In this document: positions 1 to 11,110 of the stretch, in pieces | Position numbering within the stretch: the stretch's first letter is position 1 | Layout of the letters: each line of letters opens with the position of its first letter | Assembly (NCBI GenBank): GCA_028023455.1 | Contig: JAQFVV010006238.1 | Coordinates: 4,350,572-4,414,571 of the forward strand | Direction: 5' to 3' | Source: Epiperipatus broadwayi | Lineage: Eukaryota > Onychophora > Udeonychophora > Euonychophora > Peripatidae | DNA: 64,000 nucleotides | The notes under the pieces: model-generated | Seen by the model: the letters and a program-made list of their open reading frames with translations, nothing else | The model's database searches: none | What the model was told of the DNA's origin: nothing | Made by a program: the position numbers and the translations under genes

Positions 1-1786
1 TTATGCATTTTTGATTGAAACAAATCATATAAATTCATCTTTCTTTATATATATGAATGATTGGCCTTCTGTATTGTAATATATAGTAGAGCTATAGATT
101 CAGGAAGTCCATGAATCATGGCTCCTGTTCTGTCAATTATGAGCCTAATTTTTTATGAATTTTCAAGCACATTTCTTTTGTATGAAGGATCTCATGGCCT
201 CATGGCAGAAAATCTCCCATCATTTCCCATGACATTTCAAAACACATGCATATGGCATAGGCATCAAATATTTAAATGGTTATACCTTGATTAGTTTTAC
301 AAGTTCTAAACAAATTTAGTACTTATTTTTCATGTTTTTAACTCAGCCAGTCATCTAACATTGGTTGGTTAATAGATATTTAGTTATTTTACCTAGGATA
401 TCAGTTCCCAACTGGTAATATGTGTATCCTTGGGTATGGGCTATTCAGGGGTTCATAGAAAATAATAAGTAATAGCTAAATGATCAAGTTTACAATTCAA
501 ATATGCAAAAGTCAGAGGAACTGCAGAATAAAATAAGAGAAGATATGTCCAGTGTTTGAATAGCAAAATTATGTGTTAAGCATTGTGTAGAGATGCTGTA
601 ATACTTACCTCAAAGCAAATACGTGAATGTTTTTGGGATTTCCCAAGTACTCAAATACTTCTTATTGTTTGCCAGTTCTAAATGAATATAGAGAATTATT
701 GGTACTGATACATATGACAACTTCTCAACATTATTTAATAGAATGGAATAATTACATTTTAAAATTACATTTCACAATTCAGTGCATAGCACTCCACCAT
801 AGCCATTTTAGTAGTCTTGTAGCTGTTCTCACGCAAACATGATTTTTCCTGTGAATTCTCTGAAATGGTGCTGGGACCTACCCTTTCGAAATTAAATTCA
901 CCTTCAAAGATGTGTAATGGCTTAGTAACATTATATTGATGTGTTTTGGTGGAGGAACAATGCTATCAAGCGGGATGGGTTGTCATATGTATCAGTACTA
1001 AATTATTTTTCTTACACCTTCATAAAAATATATATATATATACTGCAACAGGTTTAAGGCAAGTAGTATTTAAGATTGTAGCTCATATTTTTTTTAAGTC
1101 TATATGCATCAAATAGGTTCAACATCTCACTAACAATGTTTCCCACTGGCTAGTGATCTGTGTAACAGTTACTCAGATTTTTCAGATAACACAAAGATAA
1201 ATACTATTAAATTAAGGGTTTGTTAAATCCATGACCATCAATATTTAATGTAAAGTATGAATATTGTAATACCAAATTTGTGGTTTGTATTTTTAGTGTT
1301 GTAATTTTCCTATCCCCAACTAATTATCTCATTTCTATTATTTTACATTATGAATAAAAGTATCAGTATTTTAAAAAAAACCCACTACTATTTTAAAAAC
1401 AAGGGGTACAGTTTATAGAAATGGGTTTAAAAAGAATACACAAATGTGAAATGGTTGGGAAATGGTGATCTAGAAGATAAAATAAAAATGAAAACCATTA
1501 AATCTCTTATTATTTAGTGTTTGATAAGCCTGATGAGTTGTTTTTCTGGACAGTTGTTACGTAAGCCATTGAACATTGAATTATTTAGAGACTTCATTTT
1601 ATGCATATGAATCTTTATATTTAAATATCACACCAAATTATAATTTTTGTCTTTTATTATGGCAAATATCTTATTACAAACCATAAAAAAAACATAATGG
1701 AACTGAAAACATTTATGTTAAATATTTACATGTGTGATAACTTTTATAACCTTTATCTTAAATAATCGAATGAATTTATTGGTCAC
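1..1786. other. AT-rich DNA, no gene recognised
   Basis: I see no supported coding region, RNA gene or mobile element here. Stops are dense in all frames, and the short ORFs have low-complexity, biased translations. A (TA)n run sits near 1028. Confidence 0.6.
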
Positions 1787-1804
1787 ATGTTCGTAACAAG
1801 TTCG

Positions 1805-1840
1805 AGCGCCGGAAGTACCGGAAGTAAAAACAATCCGGGA
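1805..1840 (+). promoter_or_regulatory. Tandem ETS-type motifs in a CpG-containing island
   Basis: Two copies of CCGGAAGT occur one base apart (1809-1816 and 1818-1825). A CpG (GAGCGCC) precedes them and ATCCGGGA follows. CCGGAAGT is the core bound by ETS/GABP-type factors and is typical of housekeeping promoters. The patch stands out in DNA that is otherwise nearly free of CpG. A 70-codon ORF overlaps it (1787-1999), but its translation becomes a hydrophobic low-complexity run and resembles nothing I know. No transcript start can be shown from sequence alone. Confidence 0.35.
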
Positions 1841-3628
1841 ACTTTTCATTTGGTGTTCTACCACTGCATTAACCATGCAGAGAAACATTATTTAAAAAAA
1901 CCTATTTATATCCTGTTATTACAATTCTTTGCAATATTTTTTCTTTACTTCTTTATTTTAAGGCAATGGGGGAAATTATTAAGTATTTCGTTATTATAAA
2001 TATCTGCTTAAAATCTAGGTTTAAATGACATTAACATTTCTTCCTGAAATATATGCAAAATTATAATTTAATATTTTAGTTTTCTGAAAGCCTTATAAAC
2101 ATAACTAAATAAAATTATAATAGCTTTTAAACTTATCACAACACAAATCTAATTTATAAACTTTGAAATGTTTTTTTTTTTTTAACAGAATGTTTGAATA
2201 CTTCATTTTTGCTGTTCTTAAAATTAACAGATGTTCTTAGAAGACGAGAATGCCGTTAATCGAATTAAAATAAAAATAAATGCACTTAAGTTTTGTTTTA
2301 TAATATAAGACTTTTATCTTGATGTTATTTTACTTCTTCCAATCCATTAATTTAAAATAGCAATTTCCTTTTATTTTAATCATAAGTACAATTAACGGAA
2401 CACATTTCTAATTTTGCGACATTTACTTTTAGCCAACTATAATAAATACCTTTTCCCCTAATATTTGTCTTGGTTTTTCTCTTTAAAAATATATGATGGC
2501 TACTTCATTGGTTGCAGTTTAAAAAATGACACTCGTCCATTTCATATGATGCCACTATTACAATCACCAACCATAATACAGTAATTACATTTTACATATT
2601 AATAGTTCTAATAACACTGCTGTGTTTTTTAGTGAAATTTCATTAGCAATATACATTAATTTTATGTGTTCGTGATATCATTGATACATATCTTTTTCCC
2701 AGCGTTAAACTTAGGCTGTTAGCAGTTTCAATAAATGATTGGCAAAATAAGTTTTATACTTAGGGATTAACTGTTATAATCAGTGACTGACCAAGAATAT
2801 CTCTTGTTGACTGCAGCATATGTTTATTTATGAAAAACTAGATATTGCTTTTTGATACAATTGTTTGTTTTAGATTTTGTGTTTGTTCCCTCAATCTGTC
2901 TTTATTCTTAAACTTAGTATGTTCAGTCGTTTTCTTATAAAGTCTATTTATTATAAATGTCTTTGATTTTGATCATTTCTCTGCATGAAGTATGATGGGA
3001 TTTTATGTTTCAGCAGTCATTTCTGGATTATTAATTTCTTGCACATAATACTGATGTTATCAAACTCTATAATATCTATAGTATATAAGTGACTTCAATG
3101 TAGAATTGTAAAATATACTTTTTACTCTTTTGACATATAAAGTGTCCCCCAGTGAAAAAGTAACAGGTGGTTTATTCTCTCTGTATACTTCCTATAGTCT
3201 CTGAATTACATATTTGTTACATAATGACATAGTTTAACTATTCAGTACAAAAACCTTAAGGCATTATTGTATCTGGATTATTAGTTAATGTTACAGTATT
3301 TATTATAGCTTAACTCATGATAGAATAATGTGCTAACACTAAAGTTTGTTTTAAATTGAGTAAAGTTAATCCAGAAATGTGAAATGATCAAAAGTGTCTT
3401 TGGCTGCTAAGCCACAAGTCACAAGAATGTTTTCAAATAGTGCAAGTTTTCATGATGACAGAGAAATCAATGAAAGTGATTGTCTGAGTTAGAAAACGGT
3501 CACATTTTTATGTCACAATTCATGATTCAGACATGCTAGCACCTTACAATTTTTGTGACTAAACATAATTTTTTGATAGCTCGAATAATAATTGTAATAA
3601 TATGGAAGTATTGAAAACCCCAATGAAC
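1841..3628. other. AT-rich DNA, no gene recognised
   Basis: Non-coding AT-rich sequence with homopolymer T and A runs. No element, RNA gene or conserved motif was recognised. Confidence 0.6.
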
Positions 3629-3732
3629 TATATGTAAACTAACCATCTATAAACACAAGTGTGTATGATCTAAGCTAAGGTATAGATGGGCTCATCCTAT
3701 ACTTGCATTTATAGATGGTTAGTTTGCATATA
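3629..3732. mobile_element. 104-bp imperfect palindrome (MITE or hairpin relic)
   Basis: The left arm starting TATATGTAAACTAACC and the right arm ending GGTTAGTTTGCATATA pair almost perfectly over about 25 bp. Pairing continues more loosely for another 15-20 bp, leaving a small loop near 3680. This fits a minimal MITE. A miRNA-type precursor cannot be excluded on shape alone, but one terminal near-perfect stem and flanking TA dinucleotides favour a transposon relic. Confidence 0.45.
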
Positions 3733-4186
3733 TCTCACTGGTAGTTTTCAGTTTTTTTTGTGGTTAATAACTAAACTTGTCATTACATAACATATGCATT
3801 GATTCAGAGGTGGCACTACAGGCAGTTTTTGGAAAAAGAATCAATCATCTTTTCCATGGAACATACTGTAACTATAGTAGAATTCATTGTTTATTCTGTC
3901 TTTGCTGCAAAGTGAAGAATTTTCTTGAAAGAAATATTGTTATTGATAGTATAAATGACTTTTTGAAAAAGTCCACCAGTATTCTTGTGATCAATTATCT
4001 ATTTACTTATTTTCTATCAAAAACAAGTTTTATTCTCTCTACTTATTAACAAAATAAAATCTTCAAAGGTTTACTTGCTCTGGATAATTCATGATTTTGT
4101 AAAATAGAAAAAACAAAGCATTCATACTTACTACTATATAGTGAATCAAAGTTATATGATGGCTATAGATACATATATATATGGGC
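3733..4186. other. AT-rich DNA, no gene recognised
   Basis: A 90-codon ORF (3777-4049) lies here, but its composition is that of random AT-rich DNA. I recognise no domain and do not call it a gene. Confidence 0.5.
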
Positions 4187-4282
<96 letters not shown>

Positions 4283-4311
4283 GTTGTTGTTGTTGTAGCT
4301 GCTGCTACTGC
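4187..4311. repeat. Compound palindromic microsatellite (AAT)n-(ATT)n-(GTT)n
   Basis: About 16 AAT units run directly into about 16 ATT units, followed by GTT and then GCT-type triplets. The AAT/ATT switch makes a self-complementary tract able to form a cruciform. It explains the spurious 60-codon poly-Asn/poly-Leu ORF on the minus strand. Confidence 0.95.
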
Positions 4312-4949
4312 TAAACTGTTTATAAAAATAAATACATTTATTCATTTATTTAGACAAATATAAATGTCATTCTTCTACTAAGCTCCAGTTGTGTTTTTGT
4401 GTAGAAGAAAATTTTCATAACAGTTTATATATTTACATTATCTTTTAATTTTAAACATAATATAAAATGTGCTATTGATAATAACAACAATATATTACAT
4501 TTCAATAATATATTAATTATATATAATAAAAAATATTATCTTAAATATTTACTGTAAGGTGTTATGGATTTTAATCTCGAATATTATTATATACTCATAT
4601 ACATATATTTGTTTATATACTAAGTTACTTTTCCCCCCGTTCCCCTTCTTATAATACATTTTTTTACTTGTTTTTGTATTTCCCTATAATGTTGCAAGCT
4701 TTTTAATTCAATAGGTAAATTAATGAATAATTTAGGAATATACTGATCTCGCACTCTAGTTCCATATTTATTACAATATTTTAAAACTATATATCTGTTT
4801 TTCTTAGGCACATTTCAAATTCTTTTATGTAAGGTTTTTTGAAAGTAACTATCAAAAAAAAAATTTCTCTATAAAATTATATATTTAGAAAGTTGAGTGA
4901 ATGATATAATATTATTTTTGCATCCATTTTTTATTTTTTTTCATATGCC
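4312..4949. other. AT-rich DNA, no gene recognised
   Basis: No supported feature. A 63-codon minus-strand ORF (4620-4811) has no recognisable domain and is probably chance. Confidence 0.5.
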
Positions 4950-5027
4950 AAAACCTCAGCCAGGAAGCGAAACCGGGACAACTGCTTGTAAGGCAGCTGT
5001 GCTAACCACTTGGCTACCAGCGTTTGA
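4950..5027 (-). mobile_element. SINE head or tRNA-Val(UAC)-like pseudogene
   Basis: Read on the minus strand, this stretch has a polymerase III A-box-like TAGCCAAGTGGTTAGCAC. Next comes a five-base anticodon stem with loop CTTACAA (anticodon UAC, valine), then a T-arm whose B-box reads GGTTTCGCTTCC, one base longer than the consensus. Acceptor-stem pairing is poor and the B-box is off consensus, so this is more likely a SINE head or tRNA pseudogene than a working tRNA gene. A relative with the same anticodon loop lies at 42944-43045. Confidence 0.6.
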
Positions 5028-5467
5028 TTTTTTTCTTTTTTGATATAATTTTCTTATAGCAGATCAATTATTCTTTTTTTTTTTTCAATAATGCTAATCT
5101 ATTTATATTAGAAAATTTTGCAGAACCGTCTGTCTCTCAATAAAGATTCACATAAAGATTTATATATAACAATTAGAATGTTTAAAGGAAAAATATATTT
5201 GATTTTGTGTAACATTGTTATAAAATATTTAAATTTATTAATTATTATGTTAATATGATATTTCCAAGACATTTTTTCATCTACCATCATTTCAAGATAT
5301 CTAATATATTTATTTGTTTTACTTTTATATAGTTATTACCATTACATATTACATTATTATCATATATATATACTCATGTGAATATAGATATATATCAATA
5401 CTTTTATATTTCATGTGAGGAGAGCATATTAACATACATTTTATGTTTTCTCCATCTATATAAATTG
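5028..5467. other. AT-rich flank of the foldback element
   Basis: Low-complexity AT-rich DNA. The last seven bases (5461-5467, TAAATTG) recur just outside the other end of the foldback element (10733-10739) and may be its target-site duplication. Confidence 0.5.
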
Positions 5468-5468
5468 T

Positions 5469-6221
5469 TGGTAGTTATGAGTTTTGACCCATGTGGCCAC
5501 CAGAGGCGCTGGTCATGTTCAACCACAGAAATACTTAGAGTAGGGGCCCCAAATGCAGCATTGCAAATTCCAGCCAAAAGGTGGCACTGTTTGCAATGCA
5601 TAAGCACAGGAACATTCCACCAGCTGGCTGGCAGCAAAGCTGCCCGCTTGGTGGCACTGGTCGCAATGCATAAGCCCATTTAGCTTACATAGTCTGCTAC
5701 CAGCGACTACCAAGAACCTAGGTGGTGCTGATTGCCATAAACACATCTAGCTTATGTGTCATCTGCTACCAGAAACTACCAAGATTCTAGCCCACTATGT
5801 GGTGCTGTTTCTCCACGTTACACACGGAAAAACAACACACTGATAGAGTTTATGTACATACTACTTAAAAGATGAATGGCATATAATGTACAGGTGTGAT
5901 TAATTAAGAAGCTACAACTATTTAAATATGCTTTCAAATTTAATAGTGTCACATGCTATTTCACAGTTTTATAAATTTATGTATTTTTAAATAATTTTTT
6001 TTAAAAAAATTGATATATATATATTTTAATTATTTACCCTATGTCAAAATGTTATGTATAAGTCGAGTGATGAAATTTTAATATCATGGTCGCTTGAATG
6101 GCATCATAGATTTATGTACGAAAGTACACTATAATTAGACAGGTTTGATAAAATTATAGTGTAGAAATCCTCATAATTATTCATAAAATATTTTATTAAT
6201 CTATAAGTCAATTCTAAATTT
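5469..6221 (+). repeat. Left inverted arm of the foldback element
   Basis: Starts TGGTAGTTATGAG and ends near GTCAATTCTAAATTT. It matches the reverse complement of 9975-10730 throughout. Short ORFs on both strands in this arm (5378-5746) and their counterparts in the other arm (10515-10735) are products of the repeat, not genes. Confidence 0.9.
5500..5807 (+). promoter_or_regulatory. Array of five CTCF-like motifs, left arm
   Basis: The motif (A/T)GGTGG(C/T)(A/G)CTG or a close variant occurs at about 5500, 5579, 5650, 5720 and 5798. Spacings are 79, 71, 70 and 78 bp, always in the same orientation. The outermost copy reads CCACCAGAGGCGCTGG. The bilaterian CTCF core is roughly CCACYAGRKGGCGCT; several copies match it at most positions, judged by eye. 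GCAATGCATAAGC is shared after copies 2 and 3, and CTGCTACCAG before copies 4 and 5, so the array grew by duplication of a ~75-bp unit. Actual binding is inference. Confidence 0.45.
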
Positions 6222-9200
6222 AAAAATTGATCTTTTTTTTTTTTATTATTATTTACTCTAAAAGTGTTTTTTTTTTTTAAATTAAAAAAAATGTAATTTT
6301 TATGACAATCGTTTTTTTTTTTTTTTAAAAAAAAGAAAGCGAATTTTTTCCCCCTTCTTTCAAAACTAGAGACATTTCAAAGATAAAATCTAATATATTT
6401 AATTAATAGGGGCTTTACTAATGAATAGCTATGGTCAATTAGTGAATTGGTTGTGGCTATTATTTAATTGCACTAATTTTATGCTATATAATAAATCACT
6501 ACATTCCACTTATTAGTTATGCCCTTTCATCATCAGTTCGAGTGGCTATTATACATGTAATCAAACCAAGTCTGGAGTGAAGCTTAATAATACATCCGAT
6601 TATGATAAATTTATATATTAAATATGGGCATATAAAGCCTCACAGATAGTTTTAGATCGAACAGGTTTTCAAGAATGCTTAGGTTCAACGCAAGAGTTGG
6701 CTATAAAGATTTTACTAATATGCTATGCACAAGTAAAATATAATAATGAAGTGGCTCAGCAGATGGATGAATAGATTTTAGGGTTTTCATGACCAACACC
6801 GGTTTACCCAATGACTGATCGTCATGCTGCTAAAAGGGAACCTTTATTTGGTTCATAAGAGGCAGGGGACTTACATACTAATCTTGCCCTTAGCTCCATG
6901 TTAGCTACTGCACTACCCATAAGAGAGGAAGATGAGCTGGACTTACCGTGGCTCCATCTTATATATATATATAAAACAGCACAATGATAAAATATTGATA
7001 AATTTCACATCTGCCAATCCGAAGTATATTATAAATTAAATACCATACATTAAATGAACACTAGTTTATCAGCTTGATTAAAAGAGCCAACTCTTCTGTA
7101 GCATGAGAAATACATATATGCTACTGATGGGAATATATATATATATATACACAAACTTTACTTTATCCCGTTCAATCTCTTAGTTATGTATAATTAATAA
7201 ACTTTTAAAGGGGGAAAGTATATTTAAGGGACTTACGAATACTTTAATAAGAAAAATATACTTATGATTACACTCCAGGCTAGTTTAATCTTTAGTAACA
7301 TAATAATTAAAGGTTGAAAGTTTGGATTTATAAGCCACATTTTATATTTACATTAATTATTTACTAAATGACAAAATAATAATGAGCACAAAGGGTCGCC
7401 ATTATTTATAAATTAGGCTTTCAAAATGGAGCGCAAAATGACGCTATAATTAATACAATACGAAGATTTTAAATAATATCTTCAAAAAGTATATATTTCA
7501 TAACTAAATGTGCGCCATTTTGAGACATAGGAATAATTAATAATAACTAAAATAAGCAAGCGAGAAATAAATATAACTGCAGTGATTAAGTTATATAGCA
7601 AAACAAGAAGTTAATAAAGGAAATTAACAAAAGTGTGTCATTTATAGAATTGAAATATTATTGATAAAACAATTTAGAAAGAGTTTACAATATAGTTAGC
7701 TAACCTGATTTTGAAGCAATAATGATTATTTTGAATTTCACACAGAGCTCTGCGATTTTAATAATTTTTAAACAGTTCTTCTATAGCTGGATTGGAGATA
7801 CTCGATCTGGAATGAAGGTGAGTTCATTGGTGGCTTATGGCATCTTCTCTTTAGTTGGGAGACGATTTAAGATGGTATTCCTATAGCTGGAGTTGGGGTT
7901 GTTGAATTTGAAGAAAGGTGAGTTCTTTTAATGGCTTATGGCATCTTCTATTTATTATAAGCTTGTTAAGGCAACATTGGTTGTTGCTCCGGCCTTGGAT
8001 GGATCAAATTCTGACATTCCATCATGGGAAAGGCAACAAATTCTTGCCTGACTAGCAGGCCATAGATAAATTAACAAATTTTCAGCTTCTCATAGTAACA
8101 GCTCTTCAAAAGCAAGATGGAGTATCTTTTTTGCTAGCCTATTTATATATTTCCACCAAGCCTTAACACCTTTTTGGAATTTCGTTTGGCTCAGGACCAA
8201 TCGACTTTTAATTAAACAAAATCATATCATCTAATTTCTACTACTGATAAAGTCTCCAAGATGTTATTTTTAATTTACTTAAAAAAATTATTAAAATATA
8301 TAAATTATATAATTTTGATTCTGATTTCATTAATTAAATTTCTTTTTAGGTCTTATAAAATGTTATGGCTTAGCATATAGCAACGGTATTCTGATTTAAT
8401 GATAAAATCTTTTGTTGAAACAAATTCAATCAGTAAACTAGATTTTACTTTTACCCCAGGTGCGGTCACTAATTGATTTCTTGTTTACACAAAATTCCCA
8501 TTTTTAATTATAAACCGATGACTTTTATTTTAACTAGATATAAATAACTTTTAACATATGTTCTTTATATTGTTTATTTTAAAAAAAAGCAAATTTGACA
8601 GATCTTATAAAAAATACTTTAGTTTCAGTTATATCTATTAAACATTAAATCAGAAAACCGTAAATATAGTGTAACAATCTAATCTGTACATTCGCATAAC
8701 AAAATCCAAGAGTTTTAGCAAATCATACCAAGGTTGACCAGCATAGAGTGGTACGAACCACGTTGTCTGATATAGCCCCAATCCCTTCACTAATGCTCAA
8801 AGATTTACCACCTCGGGATGACACATATGAGGCCACAGCAGCACCTTCATTCCTCACGTGCCGGCAGTAGAACATCGGTAAAGCACAAAACTGAGAAATT
8901 GACTTATTAACTGGTATAGCTATATAGACGAGGTGTGTAGCAGAACATAATTATAAAATATGGATTGTGATTCTTAACTAATGATTAACTAATCAATGAA
9001 GACTTACCAATGAGCAACATTGAGACATGAAACAAAAGTTAAATTTAAAATTAATTTAATGAAAACTCAATATTAAAATTAATAAATGAAAATAATGATT
9101 ATAACGTGACTATATAGGTTGTCCGAATAAATCCAAAATGGCTGCAGATGCTTATATTATCAGCTTACCCACCTCTTCTCGGTCATAGTAAGTTTTTAGA

Positions 9201-9974
9201 CTTGTTTTTCTAATTTTCTTGCTGTATTCCTAGAATCGTGGAATCATGTTTTTTGTTTACAACTGAGTTTTACAGCTGGTCATTCACGATTTCTTTTTAA
9301 TTACTCAGGATAATTTATTCTACAACTTAGTGTTACTTTTAATTTTGTAATTAGGTCACACTACAGTGAGAAAGATTAAATTTTATAATATCATTTTTTT
9401 TAAAAACAAATCTACAGATGGAAAACATCTGGTTATATATGTAACTCGATTATTTAATTTAGCGATATATGCAGAAGTATATAATTTCAAATATTACTTT
9501 TTTTTAGAATAAATATTTTAAATAAAGAAATTTATAATGTTTTAAATCTGTTAACATTATTCTTTCCTGCATATATGTATTCTCTTGTTACACATACAAC
9601 ACAGTTTTCATTTATTTACTCCTAGAAATATATGTGTGCGCATATATGAGTTTTTACATATAGATATATTTTTTCTACTGTATGCTAAGATATATGCACA
9701 CATACGTAACTAATACCTTTATGTTTAAATTTAGCCTGATTTGAATATAATATTAACCTGATATACGAGGATTTGGTGCTAGTTACTTATGTAGAAATAT
9801 TACTATAGTATATAGTAGGTGAAATAGTTGGATTGACAGAGCTGACTGTTTCAATATTATAAAGAAAACATTTTATATTATTTTTATTTAATCTTAAATA
9901 TTATATGTACAAATCATTATGCCATAATTTCATGGTTTAAATTATCCATCCACATCCGAATATAATACAAATAT
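6222..9974. other. Interior of the foldback element, no transposase ORF
   Basis: No ORF resembles a transposase or any other protein. There is an imperfect ~97-bp tandem duplication (about 7778-7960) in which each unit carries CTATAGCTGGA and ends in AAGGTGAGTTC, which resembles a splice donor. Several short islands with ordinary base composition hold ATGG/GCCAT motifs of YY1 type (near 6955, 7400, 7430, 7515 and 9138). Two of these are followed closely by GTAAGT. The remainder is AT-rich with (TA)n runs at 6960 and 7135. I cannot assign a function. Confidence 0.5.
9138..9187 (+). other. First-exon-like ATG with strong splice donor (speculative)
   Basis: An ATG in a good start context (AAAATGG) opens 16 codons, translating as MAADAYIISLPTSSRS. 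It then runs into a consensus splice donor, GTAAGT, at 9188-9193. A TATATA stretch lies about 25 bp upstream, and the sequence over the ATG also matches a YY1-type initiator motif. The layout resembles a short first coding exon inside the foldback interior. I find no downstream exon I can join to it, so this could be chance. Confidence 0.2.
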
Positions 9975-10730
9975 AAAATTTAGAATTGACTTATAGATTA
10001 ATAAAATATTTTATGAATAATTATGAGGATTTCTACACTATAATTTTATCAAACCTGTCTAATTATAGCGTACTTTCGTAAGTAAATCTATGATGCCATT
10101 CAAGCAGCCATGATAGCAAATTTTACTGCTTGACTTATACATAACATTTTGACATAGGATAAATAATTAAAATATATATATATATCAATTTTTAAAAAAA
10201 TAATAATTTAAAAATACATAAATTTATAAAACTGTGAAATAGCATGTGACACTATTAAATTTGAAAGCATATTTAAATAGTTGTAGCTTCTTAATTAATC
10301 ACACCTGTACATTATATGCCATTCATCTTTTAAGTAGTATGTACATACACTCTATCAGTGCGTTGTTTTTCCGTGTTTAACGTGGAGAAACAGTGCCACA
10401 TAGTGGGCTAGAATCTTGGTAGTTTCTGATAGCAGATGACCCATAAGCTAGATGTGTTTATGGCAATCAGCGCCACCTAGGTTCTTGGTAGTCACTGGTA
10501 GCAGACTATGTAAGCTAAATGGGCTTATGCATTGCAACCAGTGCCACCAAGCAGGCAGCTTTGCTGCCAGCCAGCTGGTGGAATGTTCCTGTGCTTACGC
10601 ATTGTGAACAGCACCACCTATTGGCTGGAATTTGCATTGCTGCATTTGGGGCCCCTACTCTTAAGTATTTCTGTGGTTGACCCTGACCAGCGCCTCTGGT
10701 GGCCACATGGGTCAAAACTCACAACTACCA
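9975..10730 (-). repeat. Right inverted arm of the foldback element
   Basis: Reverse complement of the left arm, beginning near AAATTTAGAATTGAC and ending AACTACCA. By eye it differs from the left arm by scattered substitutions and a few small indels, so the arms have diverged modestly since insertion or last exchange. Confidence 0.9.
10391..10706 (-). promoter_or_regulatory. Array of five CTCF-like motifs, right arm
   Basis: Mirror of the left array, with motifs near 10391, 10468, 10538, 10609 and 10687 (spacings 77, 70, 71, 78). On the minus strand the copy at 10468 reads CTAGGTGGCGCTG and the copy at 10391 reads CCACTATGTGGCACTG. Both are closer to the CTCF core than their left-arm partners. 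The two arrays therefore point in opposite directions across a 4.6-kb interval. Confidence 0.45.
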
Positions 10731-10872
10731 TTTAAATTGCTTTATCTACAATGTTGTGAAGGTTCCATTACAAATGTGTAACCCTCAAAAATTGCTTTTA
10801 AGGGTGCGGTGGAGCAGTATTTCGATAATCTAACAAAAAGTAACATTTTTGCAAGAATTCATCCGTGGCAAG

Positions 10873-11110
10873 TTACTTTTTATACATATGCACAAACAAA
10901 AACAAACCAGTGTCTGATTATTAATTACTGTCAAAAAAAGAAAATTAGTCGAGTATTATTTTTACATATACTATCTAAATAATATTACTTTTTATATCTA
11001 CACATTAACAAAAACAACTGAGTTTCTGATTAATTACTGTCAAAAAAAAAAACAAATTAGTCAGGTTTGATTTCTAAATTTAGTATTTGAATTATGGTAC
11101 TTTTTATATA
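10873..11110 (+). repeat. ~112-bp tandem repeat, third unit cut by an RTE insertion
   Basis: Two units (from 10873 and 10985) share TTACTTTTTATA, a run of ACAAAAACAA, CTGATTAATTACTGTC and AATTAGTC. A third begins near 11096 (GTACTTTTTATATA) but is replaced after about 15 bp by the 3' end of an antisense RTE element. The insertion point of the LINE is thus visible. Confidence 0.7.

Larger units (their letters stand above)
5468..10732. mobile_element. Foldback-type element, 5.3 kb, ~755-bp inverted arms
   Basis: The two ends are long inverted repeats of each other (5469-6221 and 9975-10730). They can be followed base by base with scattered substitutions and small indels. The outer half of each arm is richer in GC and built of ~75-bp sub-repeats; the inner half is AT-rich unique sequence. 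The flanks share TAAATTG, a candidate 7-bp target duplication. The 3.75-kb interior contains no ORF resembling a transposase. Long arms with a repeat-built outer domain are typical of foldback elements (Drosophila FB, sea-urchin TU) and some Mutator-like elements. I infer a non-autonomous member of that class. A plain palindromic duplication is the alternative. Confidence 0.75.

Noticed and set aside
4163-4345. 60-codon minus-strand ORF of poly-Asn and poly-Leu
   Set aside because: It is the translation of the AAT/ATT microsatellite, with no start context or conserved flanks.
5378-5746. Overlapping ORFs of 75-101 codons in the foldback arm, and similar ones at 10515-10735
   Set aside because: They fall on the sub-repeats of the inverted arms, occur on both strands, and are disrupted by indels in the partner arm.
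9138-9260. Intron from donor 9188 to the acceptor-like CCTAG near 9230
   Set aside because: It would be only about 43 bp long, shorter than animal introns normally are, and no frame continues usefully beyond it.
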